Part shown: piece after piece, positions 1 through 5,603 of the stretch
Position numbering within the stretch: position 1 is the stretch's first letter
How the letters are laid out: each line of letters starts with the position of its first letter
DNA from: an uncultured Actinomycetes bacterium
Lineage (GTDB): Bacteria; Actinomycetota; Actinomycetes; Nanopelagicales; Nanopelagicaceae
DNA length: 9,458 bases
NCBI GenBank assembly: GCA_903939005.1
Contig: CAJAFH010000076.1
Span: 1 to 9,458, forward strand
Direction: 5' to 3'
Notes under the pieces: generated by a model
The model's input: the letters and a program-made list of their open reading frames with translations, nothing else
The model's database searches: none
What the model was told of the DNA's origin: nothing
Program-made: the position numbers and the translations under genes

Positions 1-498
1 AAGCACCGAATTTGGTTTCCAAACCAATAGACCCATCGACGCTACTTCGCGCGCTTTTCCGGCCGCTGGATTTTCTAAAGCAAATGCGTATGACTCAAGC
101 TGCGGGGCATAGAACTGACCGCTATCGCGTTCTGATTCAGAAACTTTGCAATCAATTAAACCAAGTGTGCCATCATCATTTTCGGCCAGGACATCGTAGA
201 TACCCAGGATTCGCCACGGCGTCTTAGCGCCATTAATGCTGATGTAATCACTCTTAACCCACTCGCCCCATTTAGTTATCTTGCCGGGGCGTAGTGAAGG
301 ATCCAGGTCAGGCATACTCGCACCGCGAAACTGAGCTTCTTGTAACTTAGATAAAGTGCCAACGATCGGGAACTGACCGGGCAAAGTTACTTTGAACCAG
401 TACTTAATCCAGATGCAACGCTTGCAAGTACTTAAACCGAAAGTTAGATCACTGGGTGCGATTGTGTCGCGCGCTGGCTTTGCTGGTTTCTTAATCAC
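1..498 (-). CDS. PD-(D/E)XK (RecB/Cas4-like) nuclease-fold protein, partial
   Basis: An uninterrupted reading frame of 166 codons starts at a GTG (498-496) and leaves the window at its left edge, so the C-terminus is missing. Around residues 99-118 it reads GIYDVL, then LIDCK, giving an Asp (D102) and a D-x-K (D116, K118) spaced like the metal-binding core of PD-(D/E)XK nucleases. These are followed by Q133-x3-Y137 (PQLESYAFAL), the QxxxY element typical of the RecB/Cas4/PDDEXK_1 branch. A CKRC motif (C25, C28) near the N-terminus lies where Cas4/AddB-like proteins carry their first cysteine; whether it binds metal cannot be judged without the C-terminal cysteines. The start codon overlaps the stop of the upstream exporter gene by four bases (GTGA), so translational coupling is likely. 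Function is unknown: a DNA repair or processing nuclease is the natural guess. No cas genes are visible nearby. Confidence 0.72.
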   Translation of the reverse strand, partial: MIKKPAKPARDTIAPSDLTFGLSTCKRCIWIKYWFKVTLPGQFPIVGTLSKLQEAQFRGASMPDLDPSLRPGKITKWGEWVKSDYISINGAKTPWRILGIYDVLAENDDGTLGLIDCKVSESERDSGQFYAPQLESYAFALENPAAGKAREVASMGLLVWKPNSVL

Positions 499-1142
499 AG
501 GAGTCCTAACGCGGTCGAAAATATTACGGAGGCACCTAACAGAATCATTACGCAACCTCCAGTAGCTCTAAGTTTTTCCAGTCTACTGGCATCGCCGGCT
601 AACCAGGCGCGTGCAGTTCCGGCAAGCAAGCCCCAACTTCCATCGCTGAAGAAGGCTAGAACTGAAAAAAGAGCGCCGAGAAAAAGTAGTTGGCCAGTAA
701 CGCTACCGCGATCACGATCAATAAATTGTGGCAAGACAGCTGCATAGAAAACTAAACCTTTGGGATTTAGAACACCCACCATAAAGCCATCGCGAATAGA
801 TTGAAAAACTCGAGGTTCTATCGGACCTTGATTAGTCATATCCGCGGCATGCACTTTTCGTTTACGGATCGCATCGATTCCTAGATAGACCAAATAAAGT
901 CCGCCACCCCATTGCACGGCAACGAAGGCTAAATCAGAACGCTGCAGAATCGGACCCAATCCAAATGCAACTAAGGATGAGAGAACAAAGGCACCAGTTA
1001 CGTTGCCAGCCACAGTTACCACTGCAACTTTGCGGCCCCATGCAATTGCTCGAGCTATTACAAATAGAACACTCGGACCAGGGGCCAAAATAATAATCAT
1101 CGCGGCAATGATGTATTCAACGAGGCGCGATGGAATAACCAT
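495..1142 (-). CDS. LysE/RhtB-family amino-acid exporter
   Basis: A 215-residue, highly hydrophobic inner-membrane protein of the usual length for the LysE/RhtB family, which exports amino acids or related small metabolites by proton exchange. Family marks are the PGP motif in the first helix (residues 21-23), a glycine-rich second segment (about 36-64), GGLYLVYLGI (80-89) in the third, and GFMVGVLNPKGLVFYAAVLPQF-like sequence (119-140) containing the characteristic LNPK; two further hydrophobic segments lie near 150-176 and 196-214. The substrate cannot be read from sequence; lysine, threonine and homoserine lactone exporters all look alike. The ATG at 1142 has no purine-rich ribosome binding site but a TAGAAT box six bases upstream, suggesting a leaderless mRNA. 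It probably forms a two-gene unit with the overlapping downstream nuclease-like gene. Confidence 0.88.
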   Translation of the reverse strand: MVIPSRLVEYIIAAMIIILAPGPSVLFVIARAIAWGRKVAVVTVAGNVTGAFVLSSLVAFGLGPILQRSDLAFVAVQWGGGLYLVYLGIDAIRKRKVHAADMTNQGPIEPRVFQSIRDGFMVGVLNPKGLVFYAAVLPQFIDRDRGSVTGQLLFLGALFSVLAFFSDGSWGLLAGTARAWLAGDASRLEKLRATGGCVMILLGASVIFSTALGLL

Positions 1143-1148
1143 TTCGTG

Positions 1149-1154
1149 ATTCTA
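1149..1154 (-). promoter_or_regulatory. Candidate -10 box for a leaderless LysE-family transcript
   Basis: On the minus strand TAGAAT is followed by six bases (CACGAA) and then the ATG at 1142. A transcript started from this hexamer would begin at or next to the start codon. No Shine-Dalgarno-like sequence is present. No convincing -35 box is seen 16-18 bases upstream. The same arrangement occurs at 7548-7560. Confidence 0.5.
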
Positions 1155-1183
1155 ATGCTTAGAGCTTAAAACTTTTGGGAAAT

Positions 1184-1215
1184 GCAAAAGGGGCCGGTTT
1201 CCCGACCCCTTTTGC
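1184..1215 (-). terminator. Intrinsic terminator of the uracil permease gene
   Basis: A perfect 10-bp stem (GCAAAAGGGG at 1184-1193 with CCCCTTTTGC at 1206-1215) encloses an inner CGG/CCG stem with a short loop. It lies 20 bases after the permease stop. On the minus strand the closing arm carries CCCCTTTT, with further T residues just after the stem, so termination is expected in that direction. The A-run on the other arm may let it work for plus-strand transcripts too. Confidence 0.8.
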
Positions 1216-1234
1216 CTAAACAGACTTGGCAGGT

Positions 1235-2497
1235 TTACTTGCGCGCTTCTGCGAGCGAGTGCAGTACTCGATAGCCGATTACCGCAACTAGCGTTGCATT
1301 TACGATGCCAGTAAATGTGTAATCGCCTCTAGTCCATGAGTAGTCAGCGATGCCAATAATGAGCGCAGAAGATGCGATCAAAAGGTTTGTGGAATTGGCA
1401 AAATCAACTTTATTTTCGATCCAGATGCGCGCACCAAGGATGCCGATCATTCCGAAAAGAGCTGTCGATACGCCACCAAGTGCACCTGCTGGAGTAGCAC
1501 TAAGTACCGCTCCGAACTTAGGTGATAGCGAAAGACCAACTGCGCCGATACCAGCGATCCAATATGCAGCAGTTGAATAAACTCTAGTAGCTGCCATTAC
1601 ACCAATGTTTTCGGCATAAGTTGTTGTACCAGAACCGCCACCAAAGCCAGCAAGTGTTGTTGCAACACCATCAGCCATAAGTGCATTACCCATTTGATCA
1701 TCAAGATTCTTGCCAGTCATCGCTGAAACAGCCTTTACGTGACCAACGTTTTCTGCGATGAGTACTAACACCACAGGTAAGAAGAGAATCATGATGCTCA
1801 TGTCAAAGGTTGGAGTGGTAAATGTCGGTAGTGCGAACCATTCGGCAGCTGTGATGCCTTCAGTTTTCACATCACCCATAGCTAAGGCAACTACATAACC
1901 AACAACTAAACCTAAGAAGATGCTGATGCGGCTCATGAAGCCCTTGGACATAACAGTGAACAAGCCAATGCTGCCCAAAGTGATGATTGCAATTAGTGGG
2001 TCTGCAGTGAAGTTACCTTTTGCTGCGCCAGCTAAATTAAAACCAATCACCATAACGATGGTGCCGGTTACAACAGGTGGCATCAACCAATTGATCCAAC
2101 CGATACCAGCTGCTTTAACTGCAAATCCAACTGCAGCAAGTACGGCGCCGGTGAATACGATTCCGCCAAGAGCTGCAGCCATTCCACCGGTTGCATTCGC
2201 AGCCATTGCGGCGCCAATTGGCCCGAGGAATGCGAAGGATGAACCTAAGTAACTAGGTAATTTATTGCCAGTGATAATTAAAAATAGAATTGTGCCTACG
2301 CCAGAGAAGAAAAGCGTGGTCGTTGGTGGGAAACCAGTGATGATCGGGACCAAGAAGGTCGCACCGAACATGGCTGCAATATGTTGCAAGCCGACACCTA
2401 TGGTGCGCGGCCAGCTCAGGCGTTCATCAGTTGAAACCACGGCACCGGCAGCAATGCTCTTGCCATCGCCATGCATTTTCCAAGTAAGTAGAGACAT
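1235..2497 (-). CDS. uraA: NCS2/NAT-family uracil (uracil-xanthine) permease
   Basis: A 420-residue polytopic membrane protein resembling E. coli UraA, a proton-coupled uracil importer. Visible marks: GLQHIAAMFGATFLVP (36-51) with the QH pair of the first helix; SSFAF (86-90) in helix 3; AENVGH (248-253), whose E249 and H253 match the substrate-site Glu and His of UraA; and ENIGVMAATR (296-305), a full match to the NAT signature [QEP]-N-x-G-x4-T-[RKG], with E296 matching the second substrate Glu. GGGSGTTTY (286-294) precedes the signature, as usual. Fourteen helices are expected from the family. UraA-like residues favour uracil over xanthine or urate, but this is inference. The ATG has an AGGAAGGG ribosome site 11 bases upstream, a rather long spacing. 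The gene is monocistronic, with its own terminator, and diverges from padR. Confidence 0.92.
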   Translation of the reverse strand: MSLLTWKMHGDGKSIAAGAVVSTDERLSWPRTIGVGLQHIAAMFGATFLVPIITGFPPTTTLFFSGVGTILFLIITGNKLPSYLGSSFAFLGPIGAAMAANATGGMAAALGGIVFTGAVLAAVGFAVKAAGIGWINWLMPPVVTGTIVMVIGFNLAGAAKGNFTADPLIAIITLGSIGLFTVMSKGFMSRISIFLGLVVGYVVALAMGDVKTEGITAAEWFALPTFTTPTFDMSIMILFLPVVLVLIAENVGHVKAVSAMTGKNLDDQMGNALMADGVATTLAGFGGGSGTTTYAENIGVMAATRVYSTAAYWIAGIGAVGLSLSPKFGAVLSATPAGALGGVSTALFGMIGILGARIWIENKVDFANSTNLLIASSALIIGIADYSWTRGDYTFTGIVNATLVAVIGYRVLHSLAEARK

Positions 2498-2505
2498 ATT
2501 GAAAT

Positions 2506-2524
2506 AGGCCCTTCCTAATGGCCT
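2506..2524 (-). promoter_or_regulatory. Small hairpin around the permease ribosome binding site
   Basis: On the minus strand AGGCC and GGCCT (2524-2520 and 2510-2506) can form a 5-bp stem whose nine-base loop carries most of the AGGAAGGG ribosome site (2516-2509). It could modulate translation of the permease, but the stem is short and may be chance. Confidence 0.25.
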
Positions 2525-2672
2525 CCAAGAGGTTTGAAGGCGCTAAAAAGAGGGTAAATCCGACCCACTAGTAAGTCGCATAGGTCACACGGCGAGTTCT
2601 CAGAAATCTCGGAATCCCCCGATTAAGCGTGTTTGGGTTGCGCTCAGGCTGAAAATCGGCTTAACTATCGCA

Positions 2673-2708
2673 TCGATATATCGAATCGATACATACATCA
2701 GATATATC
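2673..2708. promoter_or_regulatory. Cluster of palindromes, candidate PadR operator
   Basis: Three overlapping or adjacent palindromes lie 33-68 bases before the padR start: TCGATATATCGA (2673-2684, perfect), TATCGA-A-TCGATA (2679-2691, odd-centred) and GATATATC (2701-2708, perfect). PadR proteins are dimeric winged-helix repressors that bind AT-rich dyads, and they often repress their own promoter. The position matches a promoter-overlapping operator. That PadR binds here is inference. Confidence 0.55.
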
Positions 2709-2725
2709 GGACAGACTAATGGCAG

Positions 2726-2735
2726 AAGGAAGGGG
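2726..2735 (+). promoter_or_regulatory. Strong ribosome binding site fixing the padR GTG start
   Basis: AAGGAAGGGG ends five bases before the GTG at 2741. The only nearby ATG (2719) is out of frame and precedes this site, so the GTG is the supported start. Confidence 0.75.
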
Positions 2736-2740
2736 AAGTC

Positions 2741-3271
2741 GTGCGCTCACGTAGTGAATCACTCGAATTCGCCCTTCTGGGGCTTCTTTCGCAGAACAGT
2801 CTTCATGGCTATGAACTGCGCAAGCGCTTAACAGCCATCTATGGACCATTTCGTGCTCTCTCGTTTTCAGTGCTCTACCCGCAACTAAAACGCATGATGC
2901 TAGCTGGCTTGATTGAAGAATCAACTGAAGCTGCAACCCCACGTCGTTCGCGAATTGTTTACGGGCTTACTGAAAAAGGGCGAGATCGCTTTGAAAAGTT
3001 AACCGACACAGTAGGTCCAGATACTTGGGAAGATGAAGGATTTGAAGTTCGCTTCGCATTCTTTAGTCCAACTTCAACTACCAACCGAGTTCGGATTTTA
3101 GAAGGACGTCATCGACGTTTGAAAGAGAAAGCAGAGATTCTGCGAGGCGAGCTAGAGAAGTCGCCAATTGGAATCGATAAGTACCTAGAGGAGTGGCGAC
3201 GTCACTCTCTTGAATCAGCAGAACGAGAAATTGTTTGGCTGGAAGACATGATCAAAACCGAGAGGAAATAA
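2741..3271 (+). CDS. PadR-family transcriptional regulator
   Basis: A 176-residue cytoplasmic DNA-binding protein. The N-terminal winged helix covers about residues 7-88: [24 protein letters not shown] (7-30) is the classic PadR opening, [18 protein letters not shown] (43-60) includes the recognition helix, and [17 protein letters not shown] (71-87) forms the wing and last helix. From about residue 115 the sequence becomes charged and helical ([28 protein letters not shown], then [26 protein letters not shown]), as in the PadR C-terminal dimerisation domain. It sits one base upstream of ino1; its last codons contain the ino1 ribosome site, so the two are co-transcribed and coupled. The same pair occurs as Rv0047c-Rv0046c in M. 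tuberculosis. It likely controls inositol synthesis and itself through the upstream palindromes; its ligand is unknown. Confidence 0.9.
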   Translation: MRSRSESLEFALLGLLSQNSLHGYELRKRLTAIYGPFRALSFSVLYPQLKRMMLAGLIEESTEAATPRRSRIVYGLTEKGRDRFEKLTDTVGPDTWEDEGFEVRFAFFSPTSTTNRVRILEGRHRRLKEKAEILRGELEKSPIGIDKYLEEWRRHSLESAEREIVWLEDMIKTERK

Positions 3272-3272
3272 C

Positions 3273-4370
3273 GTGAATATCACAACCGGTAAAGGCGATA
3301 TCCGAGTAGCAATTGTAGGCGTTGGAAACTGCGCTAACTCATTGGTGCAAGGCGTGACCTACTACAAAGATGCAGCCCTTGATCAGGAGATTCCTGGCCT
3401 TATGCATGCAACCATTGGCAGCTATCACATCAGCAACGTTAAGTTCGTTGCCGCATTTGATGTTGATGCCAAGAAAGTCGGCTTAGATCTGGCTGATGCC
3501 ATTTGGGCAAGCGAGAACAACACCATCAAGTTCAGCGATGTTGCAAAGACTGGCGTTCCAGTTCTTCGCGGTGTTACAAATGATGGACTTGGTAAGTATT
3601 ACCGCGAGACAATTACTGAATCAGATGCACCAGCAGTTGACGTGGTTGCAGTGCTTAAGGAAGAACAAGTTGATGTTTTGATTTGTTACCTACCTGTTGG
3701 CTCTGAAACAGCTGCTAAGTACTACGCACAGTGTGCAATTGACGCTGGTTGCGCATTCGTTAACGCACTTCCTGTTTTCATCGCATCAGACCCAGTTTGG
3801 GCTAAAAAATTCGAAGATGCCGGTCTTCCAATTGTTGGCGATGACATCAAGAGCCAAGTTGGCGCGACTATTACGCACCGCATCATGGCTAAGTTGTTCC
3901 AGGATCGTGGCGTTCACCTAGATCGTACCTACCAATTAAACGTTGGTGGAAACATGGACTTCAAGAACATGTTAGAGCGCGATCGTTTAGAGTCTAAGAA
4001 GATTTCAAAGACCAACTCAGTGACATCACAACTCGATCACGATATGGGCGAGAAGAACGTTCACATCGGACCTTCGGATTACATTCCATGGCTAGATGAT
4101 CGCAAGTGGGCTTATGTTCGTCTTGAAGGTCGTGCCTTCGGCGATGTCCCACTAAATCTTGAGTACAAGCTAGAAGTTTGGGATTCACCTAACTCGGCTG
4201 GTGTAATCATTGATGCGCTTCGTTGCGCAAAGATCGGTCTTGATCGCAAAATCGGCGGCGCTTTATTGTCACCATCTAGCTACTTCATGAAGACGCCACC
4301 GGAGCAATACACCGATGAGCAGGCTCATGTTAAGACTGAAGATTTCATTAGTGGAAAGATCGAGCGCTAA
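3273..4370 (+). CDS. ino1: myo-Inositol-1-phosphate synthase (EC 5.5.1.4)
   Basis: A 365-residue cytosolic enzyme that converts glucose-6-phosphate to 1D-myo-inositol-3-phosphate using tightly bound NAD. The product feeds phosphatidylinositol and, in many actinobacteria, mycothiol synthesis. The length and sequence are those of the short actinobacterial form (M. tuberculosis Ino1 has 367 residues). Visible elements: the NAD-binding [12 protein letters not shown] (16-27), FDVDAKKVG (62-70), LPVGSE (140-145), the highly conserved [15 protein letters not shown] (189-203), [11 protein letters not shown] (223-233), SKKISKT (241-247), and HIGPSDY through [17 protein letters not shown] to [12 protein letters not shown] (264-310), which is nearly identical across actinobacteria. 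The GTG start is supported by AGAGG seven bases upstream inside the end of padR. A strong terminator follows. Confidence 0.97.
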   Translation: MNITTGKGDIRVAIVGVGNCANSLVQGVTYYKDAALDQEIPGLMHATIGSYHISNVKFVAAFDVDAKKVGLDLADAIWASENNTIKFSDVAKTGVPVLRGVTNDGLGKYYRETITESDAPAVDVVAVLKEEQVDVLICYLPVGSETAAKYYAQCAIDAGCAFVNALPVFIASDPVWAKKFEDAGLPIVGDDIKSQVGATITHRIMAKLFQDRGVHLDRTYQLNVGGNMDFKNMLERDRLESKKISKTNSVTSQLDHDMGEKNVHIGPSDYIPWLDDRKWAYVRLEGRAFGDVPLNLEYKLEVWDSPNSAGVIIDALRCAKIGLDRKIGGALLSPSSYFMKTPPEQYTDEQAHVKTEDFISGKIER

Positions 4371-4380
4371 TAAATTTAGT

Positions 4381-4422
4381 TTGTTAAAGAGAATCGCCGC
4401 TAGCTTATTAAAGAGAATCGCC
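4381..4422 (+). repeat. Two-copy direct repeat ahead of the ino1 terminator
   Basis: TTGTTAAAGAGAATCGCC (4381-4398) and TTATTAAAGAGAATCGCC (4405-4422) match at 17 of 18 bases with a 24-base period. The second copy supplies the ascending arm of the terminator; the first copy ends in the same GAATCGCC and could pair with the same descending arm. Confidence 0.85.
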
Positions 4423-4455
4423 CCCTTGACCTTACGGTCTAGGGGGCGATTTTTT
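4414..4455 (+). terminator. Strong intrinsic terminator of padR-ino1
   Basis: AATCGCCCCCT (4416-4426) pairs perfectly with AGGGGGCGATT (4441-4451). Inside, after one T/T mismatch, GACC/GGTC closes a TTAC tetraloop. The stem runs into a T-run (4450-4455). It lies 44 bases after the ino1 stop and 20 bases after the stop of the convergent minus-strand gene. On the minus strand it is followed by TCTCTTTAAT, so it may serve both genes. Confidence 0.92.
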
Positions 4456-4474
4456 CCCTCACGGAGAGTTGAGG

Positions 4475-5056
4475 TTAAATCGTCGCATCCTCGGAGGTGC
4501 GACGAATATGAATTAACCCTGCAATTGATAACAACAACATCAGTAGTGCGCCAACAAGTGCAGCTAGCGCTGAAATTGAGGCAATCTGCCCTAATTGCCA
4601 AAATGCATAAGCATTCAGCAGCATGCCACGTAGTGATTGACCTTTAAATACACTTTCAACAATTGCCGCTTTCTTGTCAGCATCCGCTTTCAAGTCCGCA
4701 TTAGTTGGGTCGGCGGCCGCACGACCACTAGCAACACGATTATCTGTTGAAGCTTCAGCATATGTTGGCATCGCATTTAAATGGAATTGAATGTAATGAT
4801 CGGCATACATTTGAGCTTGTTTTCCAGTAGTCATTATCTTGTCGGCATTTGCGGCAAAGAAATCAACCACATCTTTAGAAGCATCTGGATCTCCAGTGTT
4901 TCCTGGAATTGAGATTTTCTGAGCTGCTAGTTGATCTCCAACAGCACCAGTTGCAAAAGTCGCACCCCAATTGAGAAGTCCAGCTGCGACAAGCAGTAGT
5001 GCAGCTAATCCAAATCCAACAAAAGTAACAATCTGATCGAAAGTTTTACGTTTCAT
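4475..5056 (-). CDS. Actinobacterial two-helix membrane protein of unknown function
   Basis: A 193-residue protein with one N-terminal membrane helix (about 9-29, LAALLLVAAGLLNW), a polar middle domain of roughly 120 residues, and a second helix near the C-terminus (about 158-184) ending in HIRR. The arrangement suggests both ends in the cytoplasm and the middle outside. The middle contains GDQLAAQKISIPG (40-52), TTGKQAQMYADHYIQFHL (76-93) and, before the last helix, GMLLNAYAFWQLGQIA (144-159). From memory, similar sequences are widespread in actinobacteria and are often mis-named 'aromatic ring-opening dioxygenase LigA'; nothing here resembles an enzyme. AGAGGGAGAG lies eight bases before the ATG, so this start is good. 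It is a single gene convergent with ino1. Confidence 0.82.
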   Translation of the reverse strand: MKRKTFDQIVTFVGFGLAALLLVAAGLLNWGATFATGAVGDQLAAQKISIPGNTGDPDASKDVVDFFAANADKIMTTGKQAQMYADHYIQFHLNAMPTYAEASTDNRVASGRAAADPTNADLKADADKKAAIVESVFKGQSLRGMLLNAYAFWQLGQIASISALAALVGALLMLLLSIAGLIHIRRTSEDATI

Positions 5057-5079
5057 CTTTAATTCTCTCCCTCTTAGGC

Positions 5080-5093
5080 ACTCGATTTCGAGT
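5080..5093. repeat. Inverted repeat upstream of the membrane-protein gene
   Basis: ACTCGA and TCGAGT (5080-5085, 5088-5093) are separated by two bases. They lie just upstream of the ribosome site of the minus-strand gene starting at 5056. This could be an operator or a leader hairpin; no function is shown. Confidence 0.35.
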
Positions 5094-5148
5094 ACGAGGT
5101 AATTACATCTTGGCGCAGTGTGAGAATTGAAAAATTACTTATGAGGCA

Positions 5149-5173
5149 GCACTCAGGAAATATTGCTGAGAGC
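5149..5173. repeat. Imperfect inverted repeat in the gap between two minus-strand genes
   Basis: GC-A-CTCAG (5149-5156) can pair with CTGAG-A-GC (5166-5173), leaving one A/A mismatch and a nine-base loop. It lies downstream of the LuxR-type gene on the minus strand but lacks a T-run, so it is not a clear terminator. The rest of 5057-5215 is AT-rich, with a TTAATTAA palindrome at the LuxR-type stop codon and no coding signal. Confidence 0.3.
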
Positions 5174-5215
5174 CATCACTCGCTTTAGGAAACGAGAAAA
5201 GAAATTAACTTTTAA

Positions 5216-5536
5216 TTAATCCTGATGAAGGCTACAGATTTGCCGACCATCTGGGCCAACTTCTAGGTGAGAACATGCCACGCCTAGTTTCTCGAAAGCT
5301 TGATCGCCGTAATGCGTGCGATATGCGAGAGCTAGCAAAACTCGTAAATTGGTATTTACATCCGCTTTGATACCAAAAACATGGGCACTTCGACTGACTG
5401 TATTTTCAATTACTTTCTCAGTGTGACCGGTATCAATAGCGATAGCCCCATTAGTTTTGCCTTCGCAAAGTAGTTCCAAAACCAAACGTTCGAATGGGGA
5501 TAGTTCGCGGGAACTTATCGTGATATCTCTTGCCAT
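5216..5536 (-). CDS. Stand-alone LuxR/GerE-type helix-turn-helix regulator
   Basis: A 106-residue protein consisting almost wholly of one LuxR-type DNA-binding domain: LSPFERLVLELLCEGKTN (12-29) matches the first helix and turn, AIAIDTGHTEKVIENTVSRSAHVFGI (31-56) holds the scaffold and recognition helices, and NTNLRVLLALAYR (61-73) the last helix. No receiver or ligand domain is attached, so it may be controlled only by expression or by its tail. The tail (83-106) contains C88-x-H90 and C101-x2-H104, a possible small metal site. The chosen ATG at 5536 has GGAGAGG eight bases upstream. Longer in-frame starts (to 5761) would overlap the divergent isomerase gene and add residues that do not resemble a domain. 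It diverges from that gene by 67 bases and could regulate it. Confidence 0.8.
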   Translation of the reverse strand: MARDITISSRELSPFERLVLELLCEGKTNGAIAIDTGHTEKVIENTVSRSAHVFGIKADVNTNLRVLLALAYRTHYGDQAFEKLGVACSHLEVGPDGRQICSLHQD

Positions 5537-5603
5537 AGCTGTGACCTCTCCGTCATGGTCATGGTACTCCGAATTACTGGCAAGTAACCCTATGCTTAGG
5601 GCC
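5537..5603. promoter_or_regulatory. Divergent promoter region between the LuxR-type gene and the isomerase operon
   Basis: These 67 bases must hold both promoters. On the minus side lies the ribosome site GGAGAGG (5551-5545). In the middle is a tandem TCATGG-TCATGG (5553-5564). On the plus side lies the dyad CCCTA-TGCT-TAGGG (5588-5601), which overlaps a TATGCT hexamer. Confidence 0.6.
5588..5601 (+). promoter_or_regulatory. Dyad overlapping the candidate -10 box of the isomerase operon
   Basis: CCCTA and TAGGG flank a four-base centre. TATGCT (5591-5596) within it is a plausible -10 hexamer, with the ATG seven bases further on (5604), which would give a leaderless mRNA. A repressor bound to this dyad would block the promoter; the adjacent LuxR-type protein is a candidate. 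Confidence 0.42.

Larger units (their letters stand above)
2498..2740. promoter_or_regulatory. Divergent control region between the uracil permease and padR-ino1
   Basis: This 243-base non-coding stretch separates two divergent starts. The padR-proximal third holds the palindrome cluster at 2673-2708. The permease-proximal part holds a weak attenuator-like hairpin (GGGT/ACCC at 2552-2566, then a T-rich run on the minus strand) and the ribosome-site hairpin. No unambiguous -35/-10 pair was found for either gene. No open reading frame in it looks coding. Confidence 0.6.

Noticed and set aside
12..227. Plus-strand open frame of 71 codons
   Set aside because: It is antisense to the PD-(D/E)XK frame, which has recognisable motifs; the plus-strand product has none.
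1350..2507. Several plus-strand open frames opposite the uracil permease
   Set aside because: They are shadows of a well-recognised NAT-family protein, rich in Pro/Ala/Thr as expected from antisense of membrane helices.
2519..2536. PyrR-binding-loop-like sequence (TCC..GAGGTT)
   Set aside because: It is on the plus strand, not the permease strand, is one base short of the consensus, and lies about 200 bases from padR, which is not a pyrimidine gene.
2741..4370. Horizontal transfer of padR-ino1
   Set aside because: Codon use looks like that of the neighbours, and the pair is a standard vertical feature of actinobacteria.
4384..4422. Start of a CRISPR-like repeat array
   Set aside because: Only two copies with a 24-base period and a 6-base gap; the second is simply a terminator arm.
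4315..4647. Open frames on both strands across the ino1 terminator
   Set aside because: They translate the end of ino1, the terminator hairpin and the tail of the convergent gene; no independent coding signal.
5203..5219. Terminator after the LuxR-type gene (AATTAA-CTT-TTAATT)
   Set aside because: The stem is entirely A/T and too weak; no T-run follows a stable hairpin.
5457..5603. N-terminal extension of the crotonase (297 residues in total)
   Set aside because: The extra 49 residues are antisense to the helix-turn-helix gene and precede the natural crotonase N-terminus MIDLISSK.
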